A stretch of DNA of 21,628 nucleotides, from the NCBI GenBank assembly GCA_051005015.1, contig JBPCJT010000034.1:1-21628 (forward strand), written 5' to 3'. Position numbers and translations under genes: made by a program. Shown piece by piece: positions 1 to 8,034 of this stretch (positions are counted from its first letter, which is position 1; every line of letters starts with the position of its first letter). Origin of the DNA: JACMME01 sp051005015. GTDB lineage: Bacteria > Gemmatimonadota > Gemmatimonadetes > Gemmatimonadales > Gemmatimonadaceae. The notes under the pieces were generated by a model. It was not told the origin of the DNA and did no database searches. It saw nothing but the letters and a program-made list of their open reading frames with translations.

Positions 1-150
1 GGTACACGCAAGCCCAGCTCGACGCTGTGGCGGCGGAATTAAATGGACGCCCTCGACAAACGCTCGGCTGGCAGACACCATCCGAGGCGTTCGCCCGCGT
101 TGTTGCGATGACCGCGTGAGACCGCCATCTCTGAACTGGACACAACCAGG
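1..150 (+). mobile_element. Right end of an IS30-family insertion sequence (partial)
   Basis: The window opens inside an insertion sequence whose transposase ends at 119. The element's right terminal inverted repeat should lie in the next few tens of bases, probably within about 120-150, but the left end is outside the window so the repeat cannot be paired and the exact boundary is a guess. The element abuts an apparently truncated TPR gene. Confidence 0.55.
3..119 (+). CDS. IS30-family transposase, C-terminal end (partial, 5' end outside window)
   Basis: Reading from base 3 gives 38 codons that end at TGA 117-119. The peptide contains LNGRPRQTLGWQTPSEAF, which matches the very conserved end of IS30-family DDE transposases (LN.RPRKTLGW.TPAE.F) in the C-terminal part of the rve integrase core. 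In the full protein this segment follows the catalytic glutamate. The catalytic DDE residues lie upstream of the window, so activity cannot be judged. The enzyme would cut and join IS ends in the cytoplasm. Only the C-terminal signature is visible, but it is distinctive. Confidence 0.85.
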   Translation, partial: YTQAQLDAVAAELNGRPRQTLGWQTPSEAFARVVAMTA

Positions 151-168
151 GATAGACGCTTACTGGAG

Positions 169-1122
169 GTGGCTGCCTTGCGCGCCCTCACCTTTCGCAA
201 TCAGACGGAGGAGAATCGAGCTATTGCCCAGCTCAAGAAGATTCCCACGCTCCCCAGTGTAGTTGGGCAGCTCGTCCCCTATTCTCGAAATCTCGCTGGC
301 TCCGAGCGATTCGCGCGCGTTCTGCTGGAGCCGGATAACGCTGCAGGTCTTGGAAATACCCTGCTCGCCCAGTTGGAGCTCGCAAAGGGCAGGTGGCACG
401 CAGCAGAGGAGAAGCTGGTGTCCGGAAGCCCGTCCGAAATCAACTCGATTGTCGCTTCTGCCTTTGTGGCCTCACTGCCGTTCGTGCCCATTGCAGAGGA
501 GCGACTGCTTCAATTGCGTAACGGGTTGCGGAAAGGAAATCTGGAACCGGATACTGGCGAAGTAACGCGTGATCGCCTGGTTCGGACATACCTTCTCGGA
601 ACTCTCAGCGCGCGCGCGGGCGACAACGCAGCCGCGTTACGATACGCAGCAGCGTTGTCGCACATGGAGATCCCGCCACACGAAGCGAGCCTTGCTCGGA
701 ACCTGGCATTGGGAATCCAGGCTTACACATCGAGATGGCAGGGCCGTCGGGAGGCAGCACTACAATTACTGGAGCAAATCATGCCGACAGCGAGACGGGA
801 AGAGCTGTCGCAGTCGCCCATCCACGCGCTCGCCGTGGAGCGCTACCTCCGCGCGGATCTACTGCGCGAGCTGGGCCGCGGCGAGGAAGCGCTGGCCTGG
901 TACGCTTCGATGGCACAGCTCTCCTCCCCGGAGCTCGTCTTCCTCGCCCCGGCCCATATGCGCCGCGCCGAGATCTATGAGAGTCTGGGCAAAAAGAAGG
1001 AAGCCGCCGCGCACTATGCCCGCTTCATAGAGCTGTGGAAGGATGCCGATCCGGAGTCGCAGAGCCTGGTTGCGGAAGCGCGATCGAGGCTGGAGCGACT
1101 ACGGCAATTAGCCAGGAGATAG
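169..1122 (+). CDS. TPR-repeat protein, probably the 5'-truncated C-terminal part of a larger signalling protein
   Basis: This is a 317-residue helical protein from the GTG at 169. Its C-terminal half has TPR-like helix pairs, such as RYLRADLLRELGRGEEALAWY and HMRRAEIYESLGKKKEAAAHY, and ends with the ELWKDADPE and EARSRLERLR pattern. From memory, this C-terminal signature is common in Gemmatimonadota proteins that carry an N-terminal Ser/Thr kinase or another signalling domain. The GTG overlaps its only GGAGG-like sequence, so it has no properly spaced ribosome site. The frame stays open upstream to 112, and the sequence just before the GTG (RDRRLLEVA) still looks coding. With the IS30 end only 49 nt away, I infer that the insertion removed the 5' part. 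An intact short TPR protein with a poor start is the alternative. Confidence 0.65.
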   Translation: MAALRALTFRNQTEENRAIAQLKKIPTLPSVVGQLVPYSRNLAGSERFARVLLEPDNAAGLGNTLLAQLELAKGRWHAAEEKLVSGSPSEINSIVASAFVASLPFVPIAEERLLQLRNGLRKGNLEPDTGEVTRDRLVRTYLLGTLSARAGDNAAALRYAAALSHMEIPPHEASLARNLALGIQAYTSRWQGRREAALQLLEQIMPTARREELSQSPIHALAVERYLRADLLRELGRGEEALAWYASMAQLSSPELVFLAPAHMRRAEIYESLGKKKEAAAHYARFIELWKDADPESQSLVAEARSRLERLRQLARR

Positions 1123-1127
1123 CGATA

Positions 1128-1151
1128 TCACTGTTCACGTATCACTGTTCA
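1128..1151 (-). repeat. Two copies of decamer TGAACAGTGA in heptad phase
   Basis: On the minus strand TGAACAGTGA occurs at 1151-1142 and 1137-1128, 14 bp (two heptads) apart. On the plus strand the units are CACTGTT, CACGTAT and CACTGTT (1129-1149). The first TGA of the 1137-1128 copy is the stop codon of the 128-aa gene. The site lies between two convergent genes, the TPR gene ending at 1122 and the 128-aa gene ending at 1135. Confidence 0.75.
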
Positions 1152-1521
1152 TCGCCTCCCACCACGGGAGGGCCGACGCCGGAGCGCTTTCTCGAATCAG
1201 CGTATCCAGCAGGAGCTTTACTTCATGCAGTGGAAATGCGCCAACCAGGGAGCGAGCCTCCTCCTCGGTTGCGCATTTCGAGAGAAATCCCGTCTCGAGA
1301 TGACCAGTTACCCGTGGTTCGCCGCTGCCCCAGCGGACAAAGAGAATGTACGCTGCCCATGGAGCGCGGGAATCACCAGTTGGTTCAGACTCGATGGACA
1401 CGCTGTAGGACAGGCTATCGCTTCCCTCGAACGCAGCGGGCCGGTCGTGCACGGCCATGTATCCGCCCAGGGTGCTCTCATCACCCTTGGAGTGGTCGGC
1501 TGGAAGATGACGCCCGCTCAT
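1135..1521 (-). CDS. Conserved-looking hypothetical protein, 128 aa, coupled to proline dehydrogenase
   Basis: The ATG at 1521 overlaps the stop of the proline dehydrogenase gene (ATGA), so the two are probably translated together. The protein is soluble with no signal peptide or membrane segment. A central part reads like beta strands (SYSVSIES, AAYILFVRWGSGEPRVTGHLETGF) and is followed by an acidic helix (ATEEEARSLVG, HEVKLLLDTLI). I do not recognise a named family. A link to proline metabolism is inferred only from the overlap. The last codons (NSDT, stop) are written in the heptad repeat at 1128-1151, so the true C-terminus may have been changed by repeat invasion. Confidence 0.7.
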   Translation of the reverse strand: MSGRHLPADHSKGDESTLGGYMAVHDRPAAFEGSDSLSYSVSIESEPTGDSRAPWAAYILFVRWGSGEPRVTGHLETGFLSKCATEEEARSLVGAFPLHEVKLLLDTLIRESAPASALPWWEAMNSDT

Positions 1522-2453
1522 CGCCCTCCCGAGACCATTTCCCGCATCACGTTAGCGGCCATGAATGCCAGGTTAGCCGGCCGCTCAGCGAGGCGGCGCA
1601 TGAGATATGGATACCATTGCGTCCCGAATGGCACGTACACGCGCATGCGGTAGCCTTCGCGCACGAGCCGTTCCTGCAAGTCGCGCCGTACGCCGTAAAG
1701 CATCTGAAACTCGAACCGGTCGGACGCAATGTGATGCTCGCGGGCGAACCGCTTTGCGTCGGCGATGATCGCCTCGTCGTGCGTAGCGAGGCCCGGATAG
1801 TTTCCGTGCTGCAGAAGGGCGTGCATGCAGCGAACGTAATTCGCATCCACGTCCGCCTTGTCGGGATACGCGACCGTCGCCGGCTCCTGGTACGCTCCCT
1901 TGCACAGCCGCACTCGGCACCTGCGTTCGTTGGCGCGCTCCGTGTCGGCCTGCGTGCGATACAGATAGCTCTGGAGGACGATGCCTACATTCTGGGCGTA
2001 CGATGGATACAGCCTATCCTCGAAAATGCTGAGTGTCCTCTCCGTGTACTGGCTTCCCTCCATGTCGATTCGCACGAATGTACCATACTCGCGAGCGCGT
2101 TCGAGAATGCCGTGCATGACAGAGACGCAGAGGTCTTCGGAAATATCGATGCCCATGGCAGTCAACTTCACGGATACATTCGCGTCCAGCCGGCGCTCGT
2201 GGATTTGCCCGAGCATCGTTATGTACTCCTGACCGGCGCGCCGAGCTTCTGCTTCAGTGCTGACGCTTTCCCCGAGCAGGTCGAGAGATGCGGTTATACC
2301 CTTGGCATTGAGGGTAGCCACAGCGGGAAGAGCGGTATCGAGTGTCTCACCCGCGACGAAACGTGACGCAAACTTTTTCGCGAGGCTGTTATGGCTGGCA
2401 AAGTTGTACAGTTTCTGCTGATTGGAAAGAAAGAGAAAGGTTTGACGGAGCAT
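1518..2453 (-). CDS. Proline dehydrogenase (monofunctional PRODH, FAD-dependent)
   Basis: The product oxidises L-proline to delta-1-pyrroline-5-carboxylate and passes electrons through FAD to the membrane quinone pool. The 311-residue length matches the monofunctional bacterial enzymes (about 300 aa), so the P5C dehydrogenase half of a PutA fusion is absent. Barrel motifs run in order: SVKLTAMG (94-101) with K96, RIDMEGS (128-134), GIVLQSYL (157-164), RLCKGAY (182-188), ATHD (223-226), FEFQMLYGVR (247-256) and YVPFGTQWYPYLMRRLAERP (273-292). The last contains the paired arginines 286-287 that bind the proline carboxylate. The gene ends in an ATGA overlap with the 128-aa gene and lies 204 nt from a dipeptidyl-peptidase IV gene on the same strand. 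I see no strong Shine-Dalgarno site; a heptad tract abuts the start codon. Confidence 0.95.
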   Translation of the reverse strand: MLRQTFLFLSNQQKLYNFASHNSLAKKFASRFVAGETLDTALPAVATLNAKGITASLDLLGESVSTEAEARRAGQEYITMLGQIHERRLDANVSVKLTAMGIDISEDLCVSVMHGILERAREYGTFVRIDMEGSQYTERTLSIFEDRLYPSYAQNVGIVLQSYLYRTQADTERANERRCRVRLCKGAYQEPATVAYPDKADVDANYVRCMHALLQHGNYPGLATHDEAIIADAKRFAREHHIASDRFEFQMLYGVRRDLQERLVREGYRMRVYVPFGTQWYPYLMRRLAERPANLAFMAANVMREMVSGGR

Positions 2454-2657
2454 GGGTACTCAGTAACCCGGAACCAGGAACCGGGAAGCAGGAGCCACGA
2501 CTGACCTCGCGACCAGAACGGGTGCACTGAGGAATCGTCTTTTGGCCATGATAGTTGGTTGGTCCACTGTTCCGGGCTTGGTTCCTTGGGCCTGGCGTCC
2601 AGGTACCTGGCTGCCGGTTGTTGACGCTGGTTCATGATTCATTGGTTCTCCGTCCCC
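2454..2657. repeat. Intergenic spacer with two degenerate heptad tracts
   Basis: Between the DPP IV and proline dehydrogenase genes. At 2461-2502 the plus strand reads CAGTAAC, CCGGAAC, CAGGAAC, CGGGAAG, CAGGAGC, CACGACT in constant 7-bp phase. At 2578-2647 a second, looser tract reads TTGGTTC, CTTGGGC, CTGGCGT, CCAGGTA, CCTGGCT, GCCGGTT, then CTGGTTC, ATGATTC, ATTGGTT, with the central G or GG falling every 7 bp (plus or minus one). The two tracts have complementary word types (GGAAC against GTTCC), so they could partly pair. No convincing promoter or ORF is seen. Confidence 0.65.
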
Positions 2658-4949
2658 TCACAGCTTGTCAATCACGAACCGGGTCATCATCTCGAACAAG
2701 TGCGACTGCGTGTTGCCGCCGGATATGGAGTGCGTTCTGTTAGGGTAGAGCATGAGCTGGAATGGAACGCCTGCTGCCTGCATGCGATTAGCCAGCTGGA
2801 TGGAATGTTGCGCGTGCACGTTGTCGTCGCCGGTTCCGTGGACGAGCAGGAAGTTGGCCTTAATGCCATCGACGTAATTGAGCGGTGCGCTTTCCTTGTA
2901 GCCTTCCGCGTTCTCACTGGGCAGCCACATGAACCGCTCCGTGTAAATAGTGTCGTACAGGCGCCAGTCGGTCACCGGGGCTACGGCGATCGCGGCCTTG
3001 AATACCGCGCCGCCCTTGCCTGCGCAGAGCGACGACATGTAGCCTCCGTAGCTCCACCCCCAAATGCCGATACGCGCGCCATCTACCCAGGGCTGCTTCG
3101 CGAGCCATTTTGCGGCATCGATCTGATCACGTGACTCGTGCTTGCCCAGTTGATATTGCGTGGTCTTGCGGAAATCGCGTCCCCGCCAGGCGGCGCCCCG
3201 GTTGTCCACGCTCACCACGATGTATCCACGCTGGGCAAGCATCTGATGCCAGAGTTGTCTCGAGCCTCCAAATGCATCGGTGACGGTGGGAGACGCGGGT
3301 CCGCCATAAACGTACATCAGCACCGGATACTTGCGGGTGCTGTCGAAGCCGGGCGGCACGATGCGATAGGCATCGAGCTTCACGCCATCGGGCATGGGGA
3401 TCTCAAAGAAACGCGCGGGATGCGATTCCAGCGCCGCGAGCTTCTTCTTCAGGCCCGCGTTATCCGTCAGGACGCGACGCGGCCGCATCGACGGTAACTC
3501 GTGGAGAGTCGCAACGGTTGGGGAGCTGATGGAGGAATGGAAATCAACAGCCCAGCGCATGGTGGGCCCAATGGTCACGGTGTGCGACCCCGCGGCTGTA
3601 GTGACCCTTTGCGGCGCACGCTGGCTGTCGATCGAGTATCGGAAGAGCTGCCGCTGCGTAGGAGTTGGGGCGGCGGCCAGTACATAGAGATCTCCGCGAG
3701 CGGTGTCCACAGCCACTATGGCGAGGACATCGACGCCGTCGGCTGTAACCTGCCGGATCATTCGGCCGCTGCGGTCATGCAGAAATATCTGGCGCCAGCC
3801 GCTCCTGTCGCTGCGCCACAGGAATTGCCTACCCCCCTTGATCCATTCGATCGCCCCTTCTCCTTCAACGTCCACATAAGCGGAGTCCCGTTCTGTCAGA
3901 ATTGTGCGGCCCTTTCCCGACGTCGCGCTAACCATCAGAACGTCAACCTGATTCTGTTTTCGAGGCATGCGCTGAACGACGAGACTGTCCGCACCCATCC
4001 ATTCCATGCGGGCGATGTACTGTCCAGTATCCGGGCCCACGTCCAGCCACTTCGTCTCACCGCCGCCTGCCGCTATGACGCCCACGGAGACGCGGGAATT
4101 CGGCGCACCGGCCTTGGGGTAGCGCAGAACCGCTACACTCGGATAGAGCGATGTTTCGTCAACCATGGGAAAGGCCGGCACTGCACTTTGATCGAAGCGC
4201 CAGTATGCGAGCCGCTTCGAGTCGGGGCTCCAGCGGAATGCGTCCTTCAGCCCGAGCTCTTCCTCATAAACCCAGTCCGTGGTTCCGTTGATGATGTCGG
4301 CGCTCCCGTCCTTCGTAAGCCGGTGTTCCCTTCCGCTGGCCAGGTCAGTGACGAAGAGATTATTGTCGCGAACGAACGCGACATGGTGGCCATCCGAAGA
4401 AAATTTCGCGAACATCTGCAGATTGCTCTCCACGCTCGGCGCGAGGAAGCTCGGATCCTTGCCCAGAGATTGTGATTCGGTGGTGTCACCCCTTGCAGGC
4501 GCGCCCTCCGCCAGCCTTGCTGTGCCCGCGATCGGTTTGACGCTTCGCGTTTTGAAGTCGAGTACATGATACATTCCGCGCGTATTTGTCCTCCACACGC
4601 GCACGGAGCCGTGGAAGAGGAGGGCTCTGGACGCGTCCTCCGAAAGCGCGATCTCTTCGACTTCGATTCGCTTTCCATTCTCGTCCACCAACGCGGACGC
4701 CGGCGCCAACACGGAAACCCGACCAGTGGTGAGATCCACTCTCACTATGTCACTTCCGCCCCCTTTCGCGGAACGAACGTCGAGATACGAGACGCCATCC
4801 TTGAGCCAGTGAATTGTGGGCATTGGCGCGCTGGTGAACTCGCGCTTGGCGAAAATTCTGTCGACTGTGAGCTGAGTCGTGCCGCTCTGAGCGGCTAATG
4901 GAGCGGCGGCGGCGCACAGGACCACCGCGATAAGCTTCCTCGAACGCAT
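2658..4949 (-). CDS. Secreted dipeptidyl-peptidase IV (family S9B prolyl oligopeptidase)
   Basis: The enzyme removes X-Pro or X-Ala dipeptides from the N-terminus of peptides, most likely in the periplasm or outside the cell. I place the start at the ATG at 4949 (763 aa): it has AGGGAAGA just upstream and begins a signal peptide (MRSRKLIAVVLCAAAAPLAA, cut after AQ at about 21). A beta-propeller DPPIV_N domain spans about 100-450, with the DWVYEEELG Glu motif (225-233) that holds the substrate N-terminus. The alpha/beta-hydrolase domain follows: YGGP (548-551), VDNRG (581-585), GWSYGG with nucleophile S633, GTGDDNVH with D708/D709, and H740 in RTHSI. The catalytic triad is complete and the length fits S9B. 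The neighbouring proline dehydrogenase could use the proline released. Confidence 0.95.
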   Translation of the reverse strand: MRSRKLIAVVLCAAAAPLAAQSGTTQLTVDRIFAKREFTSAPMPTIHWLKDGVSYLDVRSAKGGGSDIVRVDLTTGRVSVLAPASALVDENGKRIEVEEIALSEDASRALLFHGSVRVWRTNTRGMYHVLDFKTRSVKPIAGTARLAEGAPARGDTTESQSLGKDPSFLAPSVESNLQMFAKFSSDGHHVAFVRDNNLFVTDLASGREHRLTKDGSADIINGTTDWVYEEELGLKDAFRWSPDSKRLAYWRFDQSAVPAFPMVDETSLYPSVAVLRYPKAGAPNSRVSVGVIAAGGGETKWLDVGPDTGQYIARMEWMGADSLVVQRMPRKQNQVDVLMVSATSGKGRTILTERDSAYVDVEGEGAIEWIKGGRQFLWRSDRSGWRQIFLHDRSGRMIRQVTADGVDVLAIVAVDTARGDLYVLAAAPTPTQRQLFRYSIDSQRAPQRVTTAAGSHTVTIGPTMRWAVDFHSSISSPTVATLHELPSMRPRRVLTDNAGLKKKLAALESHPARFFEIPMPDGVKLDAYRIVPPGFDSTRKYPVLMYVYGGPASPTVTDAFGGSRQLWHQMLAQRGYIVVSVDNRGAAWRGRDFRKTTQYQLGKHESRDQIDAAKWLAKQPWVDGARIGIWGWSYGGYMSSLCAGKGGAVFKAAIAVAPVTDWRLYDTIYTERFMWLPSENAEGYKESAPLNYVDGIKANFLLVHGTGDDNVHAQHSIQLANRMQAAGVPFQLMLYPNRTHSISGGNTQSHLFEMMTRFVIDKL

Positions 4950-5170
4950 GTCTTCCCTGTCGGCTGAGTCGACGAATTCTACCCAGGCGCACACCCAAAC
5001 TGAAAGGCGCGATACGGCTTGGGGCCCACAGCCTCCGCGATCAACGTTACCACCTGTTCGCTAGCGCGAGTCGGCGTCGCGCTGTCTGGTTGAGGTGTCA
5101 CGGGACTGGGGACCATAATCACACTGCCGGCTTTTCTTCCCTCCAGGACACTCCCCTTTAGAATCCCTCT
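4950..5170. other. Intergenic region upstream of DPP IV; one inverted repeat and a doubtful 45-aa ORF
   Basis: This 221-bp spacer separates two minus-strand genes. It holds a perfect 7-bp inverted repeat, AGCGCGA (5063-5069) and TCGCGCT (5077-5083), with no T-run after it on either strand, so it is not a standard terminator. A minus-strand ORF runs from the ATG at 5116 to the TAG at 4979 (45 codons, containing VVTLIAEAVGPKPYRAF). It has no good Shine-Dalgarno site near the ATG and I cannot name it. The DPP IV promoter should be here, but I cannot place it. Confidence 0.35.
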
Positions 5171-5728
5171 TTATCGCCCCCGCGCGACCTTGATACACTT
5201 GACAGTCGCGTCGATGCCGACGCCGGTGGCCGACTTCCCCTTGACCGTGATGGTTGCCGTCGCGCCGTCGTCATCAACCTTCGCTGTACCGGTTCCACGC
5301 GAAGGCTTGACCGTGGGGCGAGTCTCAATGCTGTAATCGTTCCCTTGCATGAAGTTGCCGATCACGATTCCCACATTGAACTCGGTGGTACCGGCCTTCG
5401 CTTTCGCCGCGCCCGGAATGGTGACCTGCAGCGTGCTCAGCCCTTTCGATGCCGTGTCATCCGTGAATTGGCTGGCCCAGACATCGAGCTCGTTCGTACC
5501 CACACTGCACGTTCTGCCAGTTGAAACAGCGTTGTAGGTACCCGGGTCCTTGCCGCCGGTAAGCATTACTTGCATGACGGTGGCCGCACTGGGTGGGGCG
5601 TCGGCGCTATCGCTCGACGTGGGAGCAATCGCCGCCGTGTCAGCAGTCTCGGTCCCGGATGCCGGGGTTTCGCCACTGGAGCAAGCGGCAAGGGCGATAA
5701 CCGCGATTAGGAAGTAGACGGTTCGCAT
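5171..5728 (-). CDS. Predicted lipoprotein of unknown function, 185 aa
   Basis: The product starts MRTVYFLIAVIALAACSSG: a short basic start, a hydrophobic stretch and a lipobox (LAAC) with the lipidated cysteine at 16. A Ser/Thr/Ala-rich linker follows to about residue 48, then a beta-rich globular domain (about 50-185). This has GTYNAVSTGRTCSVGTNELDVW, a pattern of alternating strands, and a second cysteine pair candidate (C74 and C179). No enzyme motif is visible. It may be an outer-membrane or periplasmic binding or structural protein. It stands alone between DPP IV and fadJ, with 120 bp separating it from fadJ. I do not recognise a named family. Confidence 0.8.
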   Translation of the reverse strand: MRTVYFLIAVIALAACSSGETPASGTETADTAAIAPTSSDSADAPPSAATVMQVMLTGGKDPGTYNAVSTGRTCSVGTNELDVWASQFTDDTASKGLSTLQVTIPGAAKAKAGTTEFNVGIVIGNFMQGNDYSIETRPTVKPSRGTGTAKVDDDGATATITVKGKSATGVGIDATVKCIKVARGR

Positions 5729-5847
5729 GGAAGTTTAAGTTCTTCGACTATTAGCGGGGAAAGTGTTGGCGTCAGTTGCAATGGCCAGACTCAGCCGCGG
5801 TCCACGTCTGAGTTGTCAGTGCTCTCCGCCTCCCCCATTTGCCCGAC

Positions 5848-8034
5848 CTACACCGGCTTCCCGGCCGGCGGGTAAAAGCGTTTTCCCGCCCTGGCCATGT
5901 CGACCAGGATGGCGGCTGGCTCGTATCTGGGCGCGAGAGCCCGGTGAAACTCCTCCAGCTTCCTGACGATAGTGCCTATACCCTCGCTGTCGACGTACCG
6001 GAATGGACCGCCCCGAAAGGGGGGAAATCCGAGCCCGAAGACCGCTCCAATGTCGCCGTCGCGCGGCGAACGAAGGATGCCCTCCTCCAAACACCGCGCC
6101 GCCTCGTTCACCATTGCGAGTACAGTGCGCTCCACCATCTCGTCTGAGGGCAGACTCGTTCTTTGCGTTCCTGTGGGAAGCAGCTCGTACACGCTCTCAT
6201 CCACGCCGCCTCTCTTGCCCTTTTCGTCGTACACATAGAACCCCTGCTTTCCTTTCCGACCCGTGCGTCCAGCCTCTACCACTCGGCGAAATGAATCCGC
6301 GGGAGCCATTCGTGCTCCGAATGCCTGCGCTAGAATGGGGCCAATTTTTCCCCCGACATCGATTCCGACCTCGTCCATGAGCGTTATAGGTCCTACGGGA
6401 AAACCAAACCCAGTGAGTGCCTTATCGAGCTCGTCAATCGCGGCGCCCTCATCAATCAGCTTGCCAGCCTCATTCATGAAGGCGGAGAGAATACGAGTCG
6501 TATAGAAACCCGGTCCATCGTCGACGACAATCACGTGCTTGCCGAGCTTCTTCCCGTAGGCGACAGCCTTTACCGTCGCCGCATGGTCCGTGCGACCGGT
6601 CACCACGACTTCCAGCAGCGGCATCCTGTGAACTGGCGAGAAAAAATGCATTCCGAGCACGCGCCCGGGATGCTGTGCCGCCGCCGCGATATTGGCTATC
6701 GGGATGCTGCTGGTGTTGGAAGCGTAAACGGCGTCCGGGCGAAGGTGTTGCTCCGCTTCGCGCAACACGGTCTGCTTTATAGCCAGATCCTCGAACACGG
6801 CCTCGATTACCATGTCAGCGTTGGCGAAGCCCGAATAGTCCACCGTGCCGCCAACGAGCGACATCTGATCGGCGAACTGCTGGCGTGTGATCTGCTTCTT
6901 CTTGAGCCGCTCACGAAGCACATCCGACACCGCCTTCATCCCTTTTGCCACGCGCGCGTGCTCGGCGTCCTTCATCCTTACCAGTGTGCCCTGCATTACG
7001 GCGACGCTTGCGATTCCCGCCCCCATGAATCCGGCGCCGAGTATTCCGAGCTTGGCGATCGCCCCCGGAGTGGGAGCCGGCTCACTGACGCCAGGGTCCT
7101 TCTTGAGCGCCGTTGTAGCGAAGAAGAGAAAGATGAGCTGCTTCGAGACTTCGGTGACAGACAATTCGCCGAATGCCCTGGCTTCCTGTGCGAGTCCTCT
7201 ATCCAGACCGTGCTTGTAGCCAGTGGCAACTGCGTTAATGGCGGCCAGTGGCGCAGGGTAATTGCCGTGCGTTTTCCCGAGAACCTGCTCGCGCGCCTTT
7301 CGTAGTACGAGCGCGCGTCCCACGGCATTGTCGTCCAACACCGCGTCGGCGGGTCCATGTACCTTGCGTCCCTGCGAGCGCGCAAGTTTTCCACTCGCGA
7401 GCGCCGTTGCGCGGTCGACCGCTATGTCGCGTAACATCGACGGGTGCACAAGCTCATCGATCAAGCCGATCTTGAGTGCCTTTTTTGCCCGCACATTTCG
7501 CCCCGACAGAATCATGTCCAGCGCGTTGCGGAGGCCAACAATGCGCGGCAGACGCTGTGTGCCTCCGGCGCCCGGCAGCAAGCCCAGCATCACTTCGGGA
7601 AGCGCCAACACGGTTTTCGGGCTGTCCGTGGCTATGCGGTAGTGAGCCGCGAGCGCGGCCTCGAGCCCACCGCCCAAACACGCGCCATGAATCGCGAAGA
7701 CCACGGGCTTGGTCATACTGGCAAGACGATTCAACATCGCCTGACCCTCGCGGCTCAGCTGCTCCGCCTCCGCGGCACTCTTGAGCTCGAGGAACTCCTG
7801 TATGTCGGCGCCGGCGATAAAGCTGTCGGCCTTGCCGCTGATCAACACCAGGGACTTCACCGCTCGATCGGATGTCTGCCTGTCCAGTAGTGCGAGAAAT
7901 TCATCCTTCACCGCACGATTGAACTTGTTTACCGGCTCGTCTGGAACGTCGAAGATCAGAACGGCAACGCCTTCCCTTGTGACGTGCACGGACAGGGCAT
8001 CGCGCAATGGGGGCGCATCGAATACCGCAGTCAC
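5848..8034 (-). CDS. fadJ: Fatty acid oxidation complex alpha subunit (enoyl-CoA hydratase / 3-hydroxyacyl-CoA dehydrogenase)
   Basis: This 728-residue bifunctional protein carries out the second and third steps of beta-oxidation, hydrating 2-enoyl-CoA and oxidising the L-3-hydroxyacyl-CoA with NAD. The crotonase domain is at about 10-200: SFIAGADI (71-78, oxyanion hole), GGGLE with E125, and PEVMLGLLPGAGGTQR with E147, the two catalytic glutamates. The dehydrogenase domain begins at about 326: the NAD loop GAGFMGAG (333-340), EAVFED (411-416), catalytic H463 in GMHFFSP, and two C-terminal 3HCDH helical domains, the second with FGLGFPPFRGGPF (666-678). The start is GTG at 8034, in a GTGA overlap with the fadI stop, so the two subunits are co-translated. 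Length and domain order match FadJ/FadB. The partner gene is FadI-like, hence the FadJ name. Confidence 0.95.
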   Translation of the reverse strand: MTAVFDAPPLRDALSVHVTREGVAVLIFDVPDEPVNKFNRAVKDEFLALLDRQTSDRAVKSLVLISGKADSFIAGADIQEFLELKSAAEAEQLSREGQAMLNRLASMTKPVVFAIHGACLGGGLEAALAAHYRIATDSPKTVLALPEVMLGLLPGAGGTQRLPRIVGLRNALDMILSGRNVRAKKALKIGLIDELVHPSMLRDIAVDRATALASGKLARSQGRKVHGPADAVLDDNAVGRALVLRKAREQVLGKTHGNYPAPLAAINAVATGYKHGLDRGLAQEARAFGELSVTEVSKQLIFLFFATTALKKDPGVSEPAPTPGAIAKLGILGAGFMGAGIASVAVMQGTLVRMKDAEHARVAKGMKAVSDVLRERLKKKQITRQQFADQMSLVGGTVDYSGFANADMVIEAVFEDLAIKQTVLREAEQHLRPDAVYASNTSSIPIANIAAAAQHPGRVLGMHFFSPVHRMPLLEVVVTGRTDHAATVKAVAYGKKLGKHVIVVDDGPGFYTTRILSAFMNEAGKLIDEGAAIDELDKALTGFGFPVGPITLMDEVGIDVGGKIGPILAQAFGARMAPADSFRRVVEAGRTGRKGKQGFYVYDEKGKRGGVDESVYELLPTGTQRTSLPSDEMVERTVLAMVNEAARCLEEGILRSPRDGDIGAVFGLGFPPFRGGPFRYVDSEGIGTIVRKLEEFHRALAPRYEPAAILVDMARAGKRFYPPAGKPV

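Noticed and set aside
1035..2366. Plus-strand ORF of 443 codons
   Set aside because: It runs antisense to proline dehydrogenase, which has full family motifs; the composition is not protein-like.
3501..4475. Plus-strand ORF of 324 codons
   Set aside because: Antisense shadow of the DPP IV propeller domain.
4979..5116. Minus-strand 45-codon ORF upstream of DPP IV
   Set aside because: No convincing ribosome site and no recognisable family; kept only as a note in the intergenic entry.
5790..5817. ACTCAG/CTGAGT inverted repeat downstream of fadJ as a terminator
   Set aside because: Only 6 bp of stem with a long loop and no T-run on either strand.
6535..7305. Plus-strand ORF of 256 codons
   Set aside because: Antisense to fadJ, whose motifs are complete through this stretch.
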